DNA of 64,000 bases from Roseobacter weihaiensis (GCF_020622345.1 NZ_JACNMO010000002.1:248001-312000), one strand, 5' to 3'. Positions 33,829-44,249 are shown, counted from the first letter of the stretch. Notes: a model not told the origin generated them from the sequence alone. Made by a program: numbers and translations.

Positions 33829-35004
33829 ATGAAAGACCTTGAAACGACCACGCTGAACCCTCGCTACCAAGAGACCCCGTCCTTGCCGGACTGGGTCCCA
33901 ACTGCGGCACAGATGTATCTCGCGCATACCGAGGCGGGGCTGCCGATCCGGGCTCTGGCACGGGCTGCGGGCTGTCACGCCTCCACGATCCTGCGCCAGA
34001 TCAGACGGATCGAAACCCGCCGGGACGATCCGCTGGTGGATGCCGCTTTGCGTAATCTGGGCAGTGTTCATTTCAAACCATGTTCCCTGCCAGCACATCT
34101 GAATCAGAAGGATTCCATTCGCATGAGTTTTCAAGAAAAGATCTCGCAGCCAAAACCTGTCGACAAGACCCCCGATAGCGCCGAGTTCAATGCGGATGCC
34201 GCTCGAGTGCTGCGTCGCCTGTGCGAAACGGGTGCCGTTCTCGCGGTTGCGACCAATATGGAAAAGGCCGTGATCGTGCGCGATGGGGTCGGGGGGGCCG
34301 CGACGCGGACAGGTGTCGTGGATCGAAAGATTGCAGAGGCGATGGCCCTCAAAGACTGGATTTCGCCCAAGCAAAACGGCAAGATCACCCGCTACTCCAT
34401 CACGTCCGCCGGGCGGGCCGCGCTTGAGCAGATGTTTGAAACGCTTGGCCAGGCCGAACATCAAGGCTTTGCCGAAGCCCAGACCCCCTTTACCGACAGC
34501 CCGCGCGCCTGGGGCGAAAAAACGCTGCCCGATCCCGACAGCGGTCAGACGCGGCGAATGCGTTACAACCTTGCCGAAAGCCCGTTGACGGCTCTGGCGC
34601 GTCGGAAGGACAAATCCGGAGCACCTTTCCTGACGGACGATCTGGTTACCGCGGGCGAACGGCTGCGCGAGGATTTTGAACTGGCACAGATCGGGCCCCA
34701 GGTCACCCAAAACTGGGATCGCTTTCTGACCACCGGCGGGCAGGGCACCTATGTGCCCGACAGCGGGGTGGGCGACGGGTCGTCGAATGCCCGAAAACGC
34801 ATCAGCGACGCGCTGGCCGAACTGGGCCCTGGGCTTTCTGACGTGGTGCTGCGCTGCTGTTGTTATCTGGAAGGCCTGGAGACCGCAGAGAAAAAGCTGG
34901 GGTGGTCTGCGCGCTCGGGCAAGATCGTGCTGCGCATTGCGCTGATCCGGCTCAAGCGGCACTATGACGAAACGGTTGGACCCGGTGGGCCGCTCATTGG
35001 CTAG
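33829..35004 (+). CDS. DUF6456 helix-turn-helix protein
   Basis: A 391-residue protein with an N-terminal helix-turn-helix (GLPIRALARAAGCHASTIL) and a C-terminal DUF6456 domain (LTDDLVTAGERLREDFELAQ through RSGKIVLRIALIRLKRHY). Between them lies a winged-helix-like region (FNADAARVLRRLCETGAVL and the GRITRYSITSAGRAAL type). I recall the family as conserved in Rhodobacterales with no proven role; DNA binding is likely. A CtrA-like site lies upstream. It reads away from the DUF6477 gene and ends 152 bp before the next gene. Confidence 0.65.
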   Translation: MKDLETTTLNPRYQETPSLPDWVPTAAQMYLAHTEAGLPIRALARAAGCHASTILRQIRRIETRRDDPLVDAALRNLGSVHFKPCSLPAHLNQKDSIRMSFQEKISQPKPVDKTPDSAEFNADAARVLRRLCETGAVLAVATNMEKAVIVRDGVGGAATRTGVVDRKIAEAMALKDWISPKQNGKITRYSITSAGRAALEQMFETLGQAEHQGFAEAQTPFTDSPRAWGEKTLPDPDSGQTRRMRYNLAESPLTALARRKDKSGAPFLTDDLVTAGERLREDFELAQIGPQVTQNWDRFLTTGGQGTYVPDSGVGDGSSNARKRISDALAELGPGLSDVVLRCCCYLEGLETAEKKLGWSARSGKIVLRIALIRLKRHYDETVGPGGPLIG

Positions 35005-35156
35005 GCCTTTCCTTTTCCTCAGCGCAGTGTGAGCCATCGGCGAAGTTCTTCGCGGTTTTTGATCTGGTTCAAAGGCGACCCTTTCCGTTCGAGGCTAAAC
35101 TTTGCAAAGTAAAGTCGAAGTCCCTTTGCCGCCCTGATGGATATGAGGTATCAGCC

Positions 35157-35777
35157 TTGGAAAGACATAGCATCGCCCCGGTTCGGAAAGTCATGCTGTT
35201 TCTGGCGGTTGTGGTCAGTCTGGCGCTGGTCCCCTTGCCCCGCAGCCCAGCCGCACAACCTCTCCAACACGTCAATGCAACGTGGTCTTTTGGGAGTTTT
35301 GCTGGTGTCATGACCGACGACCGGGCCAGCGAAGCCCTCAACCCCACTCGGGTCCGGTTCGTGGATCAGTATCTTTTCGGTGTGATGCTGGGCTACGATC
35401 AGCCATTGGGTCAAAGCCGGCTCTCGCTGGGCTTTGAGCTGCAGGCCGTTTTGCATGTCGGCGATCAGGATTTTTACGAAATCGCCCTGCCGCTCACCCT
35501 GCGGTATCGTCCGCAAGACAGTTGGTGGGATGTCTTTGACAGCTTTGCCTTTGGGCTTGGCGGGTCGCATTATTCGCAAATCTCCGATCTGGAGCGTGAA
35601 GTCTACGGAGAATCGCGGCGCAATCTGTTCTACTGGTTTTTGGAAGCGGAGTTCGCGACCAATGAACCGGGCGAAACTCTCTTTGCGCGGTTGCACCATC
35701 GCTCCAACGCCTTTGGGACGCTTCGGCCAAACGGTGGCTCCAATGCGCTGGTTTTTGGGATTCGCCGCACCTTCTAA
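35157..35777 (+). CDS. PagL-like outer-membrane beta-barrel protein
   Basis: A 206-residue exported protein with a signal peptide (VMLFLAVVVSLALVPL) and amphipathic beta strands ending in IRRTF, as outer-membrane barrels do. The segment ARLHHRSNAFGTLRPNGG resembles the active region of lipid A 3-O-deacylase PagL, where HxSN carries catalytic His and Ser. The acidic catalytic residue expected about a dozen residues later is not evident (SNALVFG), so activity is uncertain. The TTG at 35157 or the ATG at 35193 may be the start; I show the longer form. Confidence 0.55.
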   Translation: MERHSIAPVRKVMLFLAVVVSLALVPLPRSPAAQPLQHVNATWSFGSFAGVMTDDRASEALNPTRVRFVDQYLFGVMLGYDQPLGQSRLSLGFELQAVLHVGDQDFYEIALPLTLRYRPQDSWWDVFDSFAFGLGGSHYSQISDLEREVYGESRRNLFYWFLEAEFATNEPGETLFARLHHRSNAFGTLRPNGGSNALVFGIRRTF

Positions 35778-35879
35778 TCCCCTGGATCCGGCAGAGCGGC
35801 TATGCGTCGCGGGACCTTTCCCTGAGCGTCCCATGTGATACACTCTTCGCAACCGAGTATATCGCCAGAAAGACCTGAC

Positions 35880-36833
35880 ATGCGCGACCTGAAAATCCCC
35901 CGGGAGCGGCACCCCGAAAAAGCCCGCCGCCCGGACAACCCGCAACCGAAAAAACCGTCCTGGATTCGGGTTAAGGCCCCCGGTGGGAAAGGCTATGCGG
36001 AGACGGCCCGCATCATGCGCGAGAACAAGCTTGTGACTGTCTGTGAAGAGGCAGGCTGTCCGAACGTCGGCGAATGCTGGAGCCAGGGGCACGCCACCAT
36101 GATGATCATGGGCGAGGTCTGCACCCGCGCCTGCACATTCTGCAACATTGCGACCGGCAAACCGCCCGAAGATCTGGACGCCTTTGAGCCCGGTCGCGTG
36201 GCCCATGCGGTCGACAAGCTCGGGCTCAATCATGTGGTCATCACGTCTGTCGACCGGGATGATATCGAGGATGGCGGCGCGGCGCATTTTGCCCAGACCA
36301 TCCGGGCCATCCGTCACCGCAGCCCGAAAACCACAATCGAAATTCTGACCCCCGACTTTATCAAATGTGCCCCCGACGCGCTGGAAAAAGTGGTCGAGGC
36401 CCGCCCGGATGTTTTCAACCATAACCTTGAAACCGTGCCGGGGCTCTATCCGGAGGTCCGGCCGGGCGCGCGGTATTTCCATTCGCTTCGGCTGCTGCAG
36501 CGGGTCAAGGAGCTGGACCCGCGCATGTTCACCAAATCCGGCATCATGGTGGGTCTTGGGGAGGACCGTCAGGCGGTGCTGCAGGTGATGGAAGACATGC
36601 GGGCCGCCGACATCGATTTTCTGACCATAGGTCAATACCTGCAACCGACGCCCAAGCATCATCGGGTCGACCGTTTCGTCACCCCGGAGGAGTTCGCGGC
36701 CTATGAAAAAGCGGCCTTTGGCAAAGGGTTCCTGATGGTGTCGGCCACGCCGCTGACCCGGTCGTCTTATCACGCGGGTGATGACTTTGCGCGGTTGCGG
36801 GCTGCCAGAGAAAAACGCCTCGGACTTGCGTGA
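35880..36833 (+). CDS. lipA: Lipoyl synthase
   Basis: A 317-residue radical SAM enzyme inserting sulfur into octanoyl groups of lipoyl domains. The auxiliary cluster motif [12 protein letters not shown], the radical SAM motif CTRACTFC and the C-terminal RSSYHAGD (auxiliary-cluster Ser) are all present. I use the ATG at 35880 ([15 protein letters not shown]). It is full length. The neighbouring small gene at 36944 is not known to be linked. Confidence 0.96.
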   Translation: MRDLKIPRERHPEKARRPDNPQPKKPSWIRVKAPGGKGYAETARIMRENKLVTVCEEAGCPNVGECWSQGHATMMIMGEVCTRACTFCNIATGKPPEDLDAFEPGRVAHAVDKLGLNHVVITSVDRDDIEDGGAAHFAQTIRAIRHRSPKTTIEILTPDFIKCAPDALEKVVEARPDVFNHNLETVPGLYPEVRPGARYFHSLRLLQRVKELDPRMFTKSGIMVGLGEDRQAVLQVMEDMRAADIDFLTIGQYLQPTPKHHRVDRFVTPEEFAAYEKAAFGKGFLMVSATPLTRSSYHAGDDFARLRAAREKRLGLA

Positions 36834-36943
36834 GTGCGTCCTATCTACCTCGGTTTGCGAAAAGTCACCGTCAAGGACTTTACACAACCATAGGGGTAGT
36901 TATCTTGTGCTTCACCTACTGAACCGGGTTGACCCCTTACACG

Positions 36944-37147
36944 ATGGATTTACGTCTTATGTCGGACATTCATTGGGCTGTATTTGCCCTCCGAGACATT
37001 AAAAATGCTTTGGATGACAACAGATATGATGTGGCCTCCTGTCATATCAACGATGCCATAGAAGCGATCCTGGCCCGCGACGAACAGGATCACGAGCGGT
37101 CCTGCGTGGTGGTGAGTGATATGGGCAAGTCAGCGTCAAAATTCTGA
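36944..37147 (+). CDS. Small hypothetical protein
   Basis: A 67-residue acidic helical protein (MDLRLMSDIHWAVFALRDIK, then NALDDNRYDVASCHINDAI). Start could be the ATG at 36944 or 36959. No family recognised; no membrane segment. It lies between lipA and the convergent hpt-linked gene. Confidence 0.45.
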   Translation: MDLRLMSDIHWAVFALRDIKNALDDNRYDVASCHINDAIEAILARDEQDHERSCVVVSDMGKSASKF

Positions 37148-37203
37148 TTGCGCTCCCGCTCTGGGGCCTGGGATCAGGGGCGGGTTGCAGTTAAAATACG
37201 CGG

Positions 37204-37371
37204 CTACGGTCGGAGCCTATCGGCGGTGAGCGCTTCGGGCCAAAGCCCGAAGTATTCAAGACCGGCAATGATCAGCACTGTCCCAATCACAATAGCGACA
37301 AGCCTCACGCGCTTGGCGGAGGGCGGATTGCGCGCCCATTGCGACATCCGAAAGAGCCATAGAGGGTTCAT
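37204..37371 (-). CDS. Small single-helix membrane protein linked to hpt
   Basis: A 55-residue protein beginning MNPLWLFRMSQWARNPPSAK and continuing with a hydrophobic helix VRLVAIVIGTVLIIAGLEYF, then a short polar tail to a TAG stop. It starts 3 bp after the hpt stop on the same strand, so it is probably translated from the hpt mRNA. Similar tiny proteins occur beside hpt in Rhodobacteraceae; function unknown. Confidence 0.65.
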   Translation of the reverse strand: MNPLWLFRMSQWARNPPSAKRVRLVAIVIGTVLIIAGLEYFGLWPEALTADRLRP

Positions 37372-37374
37372 GGC

Positions 37375-37920
37375 TCAGCCCACATCGGTAAAGCGAACCT
37401 TCCCGATGAAGGGCAGGTTCCTGTTGCGCTGCGCAAAGTCGATGCCGTATCCGACCACGAACTCATCGGGGATTTCAAAGCCCGTCCAGTCCGCCTTGAA
37501 ATCCACTTCACGCCGGCTGGGTTTGTCCAGCAGGGCGATGGATTTCAGCCGTGCAGGCCTGCGGTTTTCCAGCAGATGCGTCACGTGATTCAGCGTGTGG
37601 CCGGTGTCGACGATATCTTCGACCACCAGCACATCGCGGCCCTCGATGGCACCGCGCAGGTCTTTGAGGATGCGCACCTCCCTGGTGCTTTCCATGCCGT
37701 CGCCATAGCTGGAGGCTTCCAGAAAATCGACCTCGATCGGCAAATCCAACTCCCGCACAAGATCGGCGATAAAGACAAAGCTGCCGCGCAGCAGGCCCAC
37801 GACGACCAGCTTGTTGGTATCATGGAATTCCCTTTGGATCTCCTTGCACAGCTCTTCGATCCGGGCCGCTATCGACTTGGCCGAGATCATTTCGTCTATG
37901 ACATAAGGACGCGCTGTCAT
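37375..37920 (-). CDS. hpt: Hypoxanthine phosphoribosyltransferase
   Basis: A 181-residue purine salvage enzyme converting hypoxanthine or guanine with PRPP to IMP or GMP. The PRPP-binding loop is in [14 protein letters not shown] near residue 100 and the substrate loop begins [15 protein letters not shown] use the ATG at 37920 ([14 protein letters not shown]), preceded by AAGGTAAAACGC. It is followed by the small membrane protein gene and is divergent from the COQ10/RatA-type gene. Confidence 0.93.
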   Translation of the reverse strand: MTARPYVIDEMISAKSIAARIEELCKEIQREFHDTNKLVVVGLLRGSFVFIADLVRELDLPIEVDFLEASSYGDGMESTREVRILKDLRGAIEGRDVLVVEDIVDTGHTLNHVTHLLENRRPARLKSIALLDKPSRREVDFKADWTGFEIPDEFVVGYGIDFAQRNRNLPFIGKVRFTDVG

Positions 37921-37988
37921 GCGTTTTACCTTGAATTTACCGGGCGGACATAAGACATGATGGCTAACTGCAGTAACATTACAAATCA

Positions 37989-38438
37989 ATGCCAACCCAT
38001 TCAGAAACCCGCACTCTGCCCTACAGCGCCCAACAGATGTATGATCTTGTCGCAGATGTTGCGGATTATCCTCAATTCCTGCCGTGGTGTTCTGCGGCGC
38101 GGGTCAAGTCGGTCACCCCGCAGGGCGACACGGCCGTGATGGAGGCTGACCTCGTCATCAGTTTCAAGGTTTTCCGGGAACGCTTCACCAGCCGTGTGGT
38201 GCTGATGCCGGCATCCAAGAAAATCGATGCGGAATACCTCGACGGCCCGTTTCGTTACATGAAATCGAACTGGGCGTTTCGGGATGTGGAGGGGGGGTGC
38301 GAAGTGTCATTTTTCGTCGATTTTGCGTTTCGCAACATGGTGCTGCAGAAATTGATCGGGGTGGTGTTCAACGATGCCATGCAACGAATCGTGCGCGCTT
38401 TCGAGGCGCGGGCGGATGCGCTCTATGGCGCTTCCTAG
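37989..38438 (+). CDS. COQ10/RatA-type START-domain protein
   Basis: A 149-residue START-like protein ([20 protein letters not shown] then WCSAARV) matching ubiquinone-binding COQ10 and ribosome-association toxin RatA, which share a fold. In alphaproteobacteria the COQ10-like role in ubiquinone handling is more likely. It is convergent with the cinA-family gene and overlaps it by 4 bp at the stops. It lies 68 bp from the divergent hpt start. Confidence 0.85.
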   Translation: MPTHSETRTLPYSAQQMYDLVADVADYPQFLPWCSAARVKSVTPQGDTAVMEADLVISFKVFRERFTSRVVLMPASKKIDAEYLDGPFRYMKSNWAFRDVEGGCEVSFFVDFAFRNMVLQKLIGVVFNDAMQRIVRAFEARADALYGAS

Positions 38439-38908
38439 CGTGATCGCAAACCGTCCAGAAGCATTTTAAGCGCATGGTCGCGTGCCGCGCGCCGCACGGT
38501 GTCGCGCCCCCGGGCGCCGAATTCCACGGTCTCGACGGTCATCCTGTCGCCGATGATACAGCCAAAACAGACCCTTCCTTCAGGTTTGTGATCCGAACCG
38601 CCGGGGCCCGCGATGCCCGTGACCGCAACCGCCGCCGAAGCCTCGGAGTGGGCCAATGCCCCCAGCGCCATCTCGCGGGCGACGTCTTCGGACACCGCGC
38701 CAAAGGTCTCAAGGGTCGCGGCACGGACGCCCAACATGTCCATCTTGGCGCTGTTGGAATAGGTCACGAAGCCCCGGTCGACCACGGTCGACGATCCGGC
38801 GATATCCGTCAGTGCGACGGTGACCATGCCGCCGGTGCAGCTTTCGGCAGTTGCGATCATCACGCCTTTGGCTTCTGCCGCTTTCAGGACATCCGCCGCC
38901 AGCGTCAC
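38435..38908 (-). CDS. CinA-family protein (nicotinamide-nucleotide amidohydrolase domain)
   Basis: A 157-residue single-domain CinA C-terminal protein, the size of PncC. The active-site region is VMIATAESCTGGMVTVALTD, with the catalytic Ser. The N-terminal CinA domain is absent, as usual in this group. The enzyme deamidates NMN in pyridine-nucleotide salvage. It is the last gene of the ispD-ispF-pgpA unit, starting 1 bp after the pgpA stop. Confidence 0.9.
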   Translation of the reverse strand: MTLAADVLKAAEAKGVMIATAESCTGGMVTVALTDIAGSSTVVDRGFVTYSNSAKMDMLGVRAATLETFGAVSEDVAREMALGALAHSEASAAVAVTGIAGPGGSDHKPEGRVCFGCIIGDRMTVETVEFGARGRDTVRRAARDHALKMLLDGLRSR

Positions 38909-38909
38909 G

Positions 38910-39404
38910 TCACATCACCCCGTGGTAAAGGCCCGCAAGAACGAGCACGCCGAGGGCGGCAAAGACGCCCGCAATCACGTCGTCGAGCATCACCCCCAGG
39001 GCATCGGCGCGCCGATCCGCCCAGCCCACCGGGCCGGGTTTCCAGATGTCGAAGAGCCGAAAGAGCACAAAGGCCGCAATCCAGCCCGGCCACATCACAA
39101 GCACGCTGATGCCCATCGACCAGGCCGCATAAGACAGCGGCAACAGCGCGATCCACTGGCCGACGACCTCGTCCACCACGATCTCCGACGGGTCATGATC
39201 CGCAGCCCCCTTTGTCATCACACCGGTGGCCCACCAGCCCTTGAAGAACGCCGCAACCACTGCAAGGCAGAGCAATGGAAAGCCCCCCAGCACGTGCAAA
39301 AGCCATGCCCAGGGCAGCGCAATGAGCGAGCCCCAGGTGCCGGGCGCGGGCCGCACATATCCGACCCCCAGAACCGTGCCGATCAGCCGTGCGGTTCTGC
39401 TCAT
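38910..39404 (-). CDS. pgpA: Phosphatidylglycerophosphatase A
   Basis: A 164-residue membrane enzyme removing phosphate from phosphatidylglycerophosphate. Conserved segments are [33 protein letters not shown] and [15 protein letters not shown]. Its start overlaps the ispF stop by 4 bp (ATGA). Four membrane segments fit the family. Three of four genes in this unit are unrelated metabolically, so coupling is probably only transcriptional. Confidence 0.93.
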   Translation of the reverse strand: MSRTARLIGTVLGVGYVRPAPGTWGSLIALPWAWLLHVLGGFPLLCLAVVAAFFKGWWATGVMTKGAADHDPSEIVVDEVVGQWIALLPLSYAAWSMGISVLVMWPGWIAAFVLFRLFDIWKPGPVGWADRRADALGVMLDDVIAGVFAALGVLVLAGLYHGVM

Positions 39405-39880
39405 GCCGACACCAGCGCAACAGTGGCAAGGCAGGCGATGCCTTCACCGCGCCCGGTAAACCCGAGTCTCTCCGAGGTTGTGGCCTTGACCGAGAAGCGA
39501 TCCGTCGCAAGGCCCATCAGCGCGGACATCTTTTCCCGCATGGCCTGTGCGTGCGGTCCGATCTTGGGCGTCTCGCAGACCAACGTGCAATCGACGTTGC
39601 TGATCTCAAACCCCCGGTCGCGGGCCATATGAACGGCATGCTCCAGGAAAATCGCACTGGCAGCGCCTTTCCATTGCGGGTCGCTGGGCGGAAAATGCTG
39701 GCCGATATCCCCCGAGGCCAGTGCCCCGTAGATGGCATCCGTCACCGTATGCATCGCGACATCCGCATCCGAATGGCCCACAAGCCCGTGGGTATGCGGG
39801 ATATCCACCCCGCAGAGCGTCACGTGGTCGCCCGGCCCAAAGGCATGCACGTCAAAGCCGTTGCCCAGTCTAATGTCCAT
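39401..39880 (-). CDS. ispF: 2-C-methyl-D-erythritol 2,4-cyclodiphosphate synthase
   Basis: A 159-residue MEP-pathway enzyme of isoprenoid synthesis. Metal and substrate motifs are [19 protein letters not shown] followed by [13 protein letters not shown], with [14 protein letters not shown] later. It overlaps ispD by 11 bp. In many alphaproteobacteria the two are one bifunctional IspDF; here they are separate reading frames. Confidence 0.95.
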   Translation of the reverse strand: MDIRLGNGFDVHAFGPGDHVTLCGVDIPHTHGLVGHSDADVAMHTVTDAIYGALASGDIGQHFPPSDPQWKGAASAIFLEHAVHMARDRGFEISNVDCTLVCETPKIGPHAQAMREKMSALMGLATDRFSVKATTSERLGFTGRGEGIACLATVALVSA

Positions 39881-40535
39881 TGCGTGCTCTCAATATTGCT
39901 TCTGCCCGCGCGAAATCCGCAGGCGTGGTGATCTTGATATTATCCTCGTCGCCGGGGGTAATGGCAACGTCGATCCCGGCCCGGCGGGCAATTTCCACAT
40001 CATCCGCCGCGCCGTCCGGCGAGGTCTGATAGGCGTCCAGAATGGCTGTCAGGTGAAAGCCTTGCGGGGTCTGCGCGCGAAAGAGGCCCGTGCGGTCGGC
40101 CGTGCCGGTCACGCGCCCGTCCTGACCTGTCCACAAGGCGTCGACGACCGCCACGGCAGGGGCGGCGGCCCGTGCGCTTTGCAACGCGGCGAGCACACCG
40201 TCGATGACGTCGGGCCTGACGCAGGGCCGGGCCGCATCATGGATCAGAACACAGTCCACGCGGGCCGATAATTTCTGCAGCCCGGCCAGAACGGAGGCGC
40301 TGCGCGTGGTGCCGCCAACCGCAATCTCGGCATGAGGCTCGCGGGGCCAAAGGTCGGTCTCCAGATCTTCGGGATGCAGGACCAGCACCAGCTCCGAGAC
40401 CTGCGGGTGGTCGGCAAAAGCGGCCAACGCATGCTCGGCCACGGGGCGCCCTGCCAGAAGACGCCACTGTTTTGGCAGCTCTCCGCCGGCGCGCAGGCCG
40501 CGACCGGCGGCAACGATAACGGCGCCGACCTTCAT
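39870..40535 (-). CDS. ispD: 2-C-methyl-D-erythritol 4-phosphate cytidylyltransferase
   Basis: A 221-residue enzyme with the nucleotidyltransferase motif [16 protein letters not shown] near the N-terminus, [17 protein letters not shown] in the middle and the C-terminal [10 protein letters not shown]. It makes CDP-methylerythritol in the MEP pathway. I use the ATG at 40535; the longer TTG form adds four residues. Its promoter lies in the gap shared with the divergent dusB gene. Confidence 0.93.
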   Translation of the reverse strand: MKVGAVIVAAGRGLRAGGELPKQWRLLAGRPVAEHALAAFADHPQVSELVLVLHPEDLETDLWPREPHAEIAVGGTTRSASVLAGLQKLSARVDCVLIHDAARPCVRPDVIDGVLAALQSARAAAPAVAVVDALWTGQDGRVTGTADRTGLFRAQTPQGFHLTAILDAYQTSPDGAADDVEIARRAGIDVAITPGDEDNIKITTPADFARAEAILRARNGH

Positions 40536-40713
40536 GAAAAAAACCAATGTCTCATGACACTTGTCTAGGGCTTTGGGCGCGGGGACGCAATTGCCCGAAG
40601 CTGTGCTTAAATTTTAGGCGCATGCTATCGGCAAACAATCACGAAGACCTTTGGATCATTGAGAGAATTAGGTTAGTTTGATAGGAGGTCATCTGTGCTC
40701 AAGGATTAAGCAA

Positions 40714-41697
40714 TTGAACCCGTCCGTCTTTCCTGTGGATTTATCGCCCCCGGTGCTTCTGGCACCGATGGCCGGAATCACCGATCTGCCGTTTCGCAAT
40801 CTGGTGGCCTCCTTTGGCGCGGGGCTGGTGGTGTCGGAAATGGTGGCGAGCCACGATATGCTGAATGCCCGCCCCGGCAGCCGGGAAAAAGCGGAGCTGG
40901 GTCTGGGGGACGTGGGCACGGCTGTTCAACTGGCCGGGCGTGAGGCCGCCCCCATGGCCGAGGCCGCCCGCATGGTCGAGGGGCAGGGCGCGCGGGTCAT
41001 CGATATCAACATGGGCTGCCCGGCCAAGAAGGTGACGCAGGGCTATTCCGGCTCTGCCCTGATGCGCACGCCGGATCATGCGCTGACGTTGATCGAGGCG
41101 GTGGTGCGCGCGGTCTCCATTCCGGTCACGCTCAAAACCCGTCTGGGATGGGATGACGCGATGCTGAATGCGCCCGAGATTGCCCGGCGCGCCGAGGCCG
41201 CAGGGATCGCGATGATCACGATCCACGGGCGCACGAGGTGCCAGTTCTACAAAGGGCAGGCGGATTGGCAGGCGATCGCGGCGGTGAAGGAGGCGGTCTC
41301 CATCCCGGTGATTGCAAATGGTGATATTCTGTGTGCGCAGACTGCGCGTATGGCGCTTTTACAGTCCGGGGCCGATGGTATCATGGTGGGCCGAGGCGCG
41401 CGCGGCAAACCCTGGGTGCTGGCGCAGATCGCGCATGATCTCTTTGGCGCTGGCGCCCCGGATATCCCTGCCGGACAAAGCTTCGCCGACATGGTTCAGG
41501 CCCACTACGAGGCGATGATCCGGTTTTACGGCGCGGACCTGGGCTGGCGTGTCGCGCGCAAGCATCTGGGCTGGTACATGGACAGCTGCGACACGCCTGG
41601 GCCGCTGCGCAAGGCGGTGCTGACCGCGCCGACCGTGGAGGCCACGCAAAACCTGCTCTCCGAGGCCTGCTGCGCAGACCGGTTGGTGGCCGCATGA
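40714..41697 (+). CDS. dusB: tRNA-dihydrouridine synthase
   Basis: A 327-residue FMN enzyme reducing uridines in tRNA. The FMN segment APMAGITDLPFRN, the catalytic Cys in NMGCPAKKVTQGYSG and GRTRCQFYKGQADW are present. It is the nifR3-type gene that precedes ntrBC in alphaproteobacteria. I favour the TTG at 40714, which follows AAGGA at good spacing; the frame stays open to a TTG at 40678 beside GGAGG. It is the first gene of the Ntr unit and overlaps ntrB by 4 bp. Confidence 0.93.
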   Translation: MNPSVFPVDLSPPVLLAPMAGITDLPFRNLVASFGAGLVVSEMVASHDMLNARPGSREKAELGLGDVGTAVQLAGREAAPMAEAARMVEGQGARVIDINMGCPAKKVTQGYSGSALMRTPDHALTLIEAVVRAVSIPVTLKTRLGWDDAMLNAPEIARRAEAAGIAMITIHGRTRCQFYKGQADWQAIAAVKEAVSIPVIANGDILCAQTARMALLQSGADGIMVGRGARGKPWVLAQIAHDLFGAGAPDIPAGQSFADMVQAHYEAMIRFYGADLGWRVARKHLGWYMDSCDTPGPLRKAVLTAPTVEATQNLLSEACCADRLVAA

Positions 41698-42773
41698 TGA
41701 CCGACAACGCGCTTTGGGCCAGCCTGCCCGTGCCCACGCTGCTGGTGGATGCGGAAAATCTGATCGTGGATATCAACTCCGCGGCAGAAGGGTTTCTGAA
41801 TGTCTCTGCCAAAGCCATTCGCAACATGCCGGTCTGGGATCAGATCGCGGTCAATGACCCCCTCGAGACGGCTTTCGCCCGCGCCCGCGAGACCCACACG
41901 CCGCTCTTCGTGAATGATGTGGATGTGGGCAGCGGATCGCGCGCGCCCATGCAATCCGACCTTCAGGTGGCCCCGCTCGCGGGTAAGCCGGGCTATATGA
42001 TCCTGATGATCTCTCCGCGCGAGTTGGCGGGTCGGATGACGCAGAACTATTCCGTGAAATCGGCGGCGAAATCCGCCATCGGCATGGCGGAAATGCTGGC
42101 CCATGAGATCAAGAACCCGCTCGCCGGGATCACCGGGGCAGCCCAACTCCTCAGCATGAATTTAGGCGCAGAAGACCTTGAACTTACAGACTTGATTGTC
42201 GAAGAGAGTCGGCGAATCGTCAAGCTTCTCGGCCAGGTGGAGCAATTTGGCAACCTTTCTGTGCCGGACTTTCAGCCGGTGAATATACATGACGTGCTGG
42301 ACCGCGCCCGGCGTTCGGCCCTGCTGGGGTTCGGGGCCGATATGAAGATCGTGGAGGATTACGACCCCTCGCTGCCGCTGGCCTACGGTGATCCCGACCA
42401 GCTGCTCCAGGTGGTGTTGAACCTGCTCAAGAACGCCTCCGAGGCAGCGGGCAAAGGGGGCGGCACCATCCGGCTGCACAGCTATTTTGAGCATTCGTTC
42501 AGGTTGCGCCGGTCTGACGGCTCGGGCCAGTCCTTGCCGCTGCAGATCGAGATCATCGACGACGGGCCGGGCCTGCCGGAGAACATCAAAGGCGATGTCT
42601 TTGACCCCTTTGTCTCGGGCAAGGAAAACGGAACCGGCCTTGGCCTGGCGCTGGTGAGCAAGATCATCTCGGATCACAACGGGTGGATCTCAGTTACATC
42701 CGTGCCCGGCAAGACAGTCTTTCGAATTTCCCTGGCGCGCGCCCCCAAAGACGCGGCCCACAAAGAAAAATAG
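41694..42773 (+). CDS. ntrB: Nitrogen-regulation sensor kinase NtrB
   Basis: A 359-residue cytosolic histidine kinase: N-terminal PAS domain, the phospho-accepting His in [20 protein letters not shown], the N-box in [13 protein letters not shown] and [18 protein letters not shown]. It phosphorylates NtrC when nitrogen is limiting, under control of PII proteins. The ATG overlaps the dusB stop (ATGA), and ntrC follows 11 bp downstream. Confidence 0.95.
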   Translation: MMTDNALWASLPVPTLLVDAENLIVDINSAAEGFLNVSAKAIRNMPVWDQIAVNDPLETAFARARETHTPLFVNDVDVGSGSRAPMQSDLQVAPLAGKPGYMILMISPRELAGRMTQNYSVKSAAKSAIGMAEMLAHEIKNPLAGITGAAQLLSMNLGAEDLELTDLIVEESRRIVKLLGQVEQFGNLSVPDFQPVNIHDVLDRARRSALLGFGADMKIVEDYDPSLPLAYGDPDQLLQVVLNLLKNASEAAGKGGGTIRLHSYFEHSFRLRRSDGSGQSLPLQIEIIDDGPGLPENIKGDVFDPFVSGKENGTGLGLALVSKIISDHNGWISVTSVPGKTVFRISLARAPKDAAHKEK

Positions 42774-42784
42774 GAGTTCTACAG

Positions 42785-44149
42785 ATGGACGGTACCGTTT
42801 TAGTGGCAGACGACGACCGCACGATCCGCACGGTTCTGACGCAGGCGTTGACCCGGGCGGGGTGCAAGGTGCATGCCACATCGAGCCTGACGACCCTGTT
42901 GCGTTGGGTCGGCGAGGGTAAGGGCGACGTGGTGATCTCGGACGTGATGATGCCGGATGGCAACGGGCTGGAGATGCTGCCGAAGATCTCTCAGGATCGG
43001 CCCGGGCTGCCGGTCATCGTGATCTCGGCGCAGAACACGATCATGACGGCCATTCAGGCCGCCGAAGCCGAAGCCTATGACTACCTGCCCAAACCTTTCG
43101 ACCTGCCCGATCTGATGAAACGCACCGCGCGCGCACTGGAGCTGCGCCAGCAAAACCGGCGGGCCCCTGCGATCAGCGACGACCGCCCGGACGACCTGCC
43201 GCTTGTCGGGCGCACGGCCGTCATGCAGTCGCTCTACCGCGTGGTGGCGCGGGTGATGAACACCGATCTGCCGGTCCTGATCTGGGGCGAATCCGGTACG
43301 GGCAAGTCCCTGATCGCGCGCGCCATTCACGATTTCTCAGACCGGCGTAATCTGCCGTTTATCGCCGCAACCTCGGCGGATCTTCAGGAGCTTGAGGGCC
43401 CGGCGCGCCTGCTGGCGCGGGTCAAGGGCGGCACGCTGCTGATCGAGGAGATCGCCGATCTGCCTGAAGAGCTGCAAGCCCGTCTGGTGCGCATGATGGA
43501 CGCGCCGGGCGACTACAGTCCGCGTTTTCTGGCCACCAGTCAGACCGACCTCAATGGCGCGATGGAGGCGGGCAATGTGCGCAAGGACCTGTATTACCGG
43601 CTGAGTGGGGCGACATTGACCGTGCCGGCGCTGCGCGAGCGGGTGGACGATATTCCGCTGCTGGCAGAGCATTTTCTGGTGCGCGCCGAGGCGTCAGGGG
43701 CTGCCCCGCGCAACCTCTCGGCAGAGGCTGCCGACATCTTCCGCAACTACAGTTGGCCCGGCAACGTGCGTCAGCTTGAAAACGCGATCCGCCGTCTGGG
43801 GCTGACCAGCCGGGCCGCCGAGATCACCGGCGCGGAAGTCGAGCAGGTGTTGGGTGCGCAGCCCGACCTGGAGCCGATGCGCGCGGCGGGCAATACCGAA
43901 AAGCTTGGCGCATCGGTCGAGCGGCATTTGCGCCGCTACTTTGACCTGCATGGCAATATGTTGCCGCCCGCGGGGCTTTACGCCCGAATCCTGCGCGAGG
44001 TCGAAGCGCCTTTGATCGAAATTGCCCTCGAGGCTACGGGTGGAAATCAGGCGAAATGCGCTGATTTGCTTGGAATAAATCGCAATACCTTGCGAAAGAA
44101 GATTACCGACCTCGATATAGAGGTGACACGCCGCCGCAAATTGATGTAA
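42785..44149 (+). CDS. ntrC: Nitrogen-regulation response regulator NtrC lacking the GAFTGA loop
   Basis: A 454-residue regulator: receiver domain (Asp in [13 protein letters not shown]), AAA+ domain (Walker [16 protein letters not shown]) and a C-terminal Fis-type helix-turn-helix ([20 protein letters not shown]). Between Walker A and Walker B the usual ELFGHEKGAFTGA segment is missing ([19 protein letters not shown], then [12 protein letters not shown]). GAFTGA contacts sigma-54, and Rhodobacter capsulatus NtrC, which also lacks it, works with the sigma-70 enzyme. The same mode is expected here. Walker B has Glu-Glu rather than Asp-Glu. Start at 42785 with AGGAG upstream. Confidence 0.94.
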   Translation: MDGTVLVADDDRTIRTVLTQALTRAGCKVHATSSLTTLLRWVGEGKGDVVISDVMMPDGNGLEMLPKISQDRPGLPVIVISAQNTIMTAIQAAEAEAYDYLPKPFDLPDLMKRTARALELRQQNRRAPAISDDRPDDLPLVGRTAVMQSLYRVVARVMNTDLPVLIWGESGTGKSLIARAIHDFSDRRNLPFIAATSADLQELEGPARLLARVKGGTLLIEEIADLPEELQARLVRMMDAPGDYSPRFLATSQTDLNGAMEAGNVRKDLYYRLSGATLTVPALRERVDDIPLLAEHFLVRAEASGAAPRNLSAEAADIFRNYSWPGNVRQLENAIRRLGLTSRAAEITGAEVEQVLGAQPDLEPMRAAGNTEKLGASVERHLRRYFDLHGNMLPPAGLYARILREVEAPLIEIALEATGGNQAKCADLLGINRNTLRKKITDLDIEVTRRRKLM

Positions 44150-44249
44150 AACTGCCACATAAACGTGGCCATCAGGGGACACCTCTGATCAGGACCACAA
44201 AATAGAGCGGTCGGCGACAGGTGCGCCACATCATACATGAGGATGTCGG

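Noticed and set aside
33802-35037. A 411-codon minus-strand frame opposite the DUF6456 gene
   Set aside because: The plus-strand product has family-like domains; the antisense frame has none.
35151-36887. A 578-codon minus-strand frame opposite the PagL-like and lipA genes
   Set aside because: It spans two unrelated real genes on the other strand and shows no domain; it is a high-GC shadow.
37148-37588. A 146-codon plus-strand frame over hpt
   Set aside because: It is antisense to hpt and the small hpt-linked gene, both of which are better supported.
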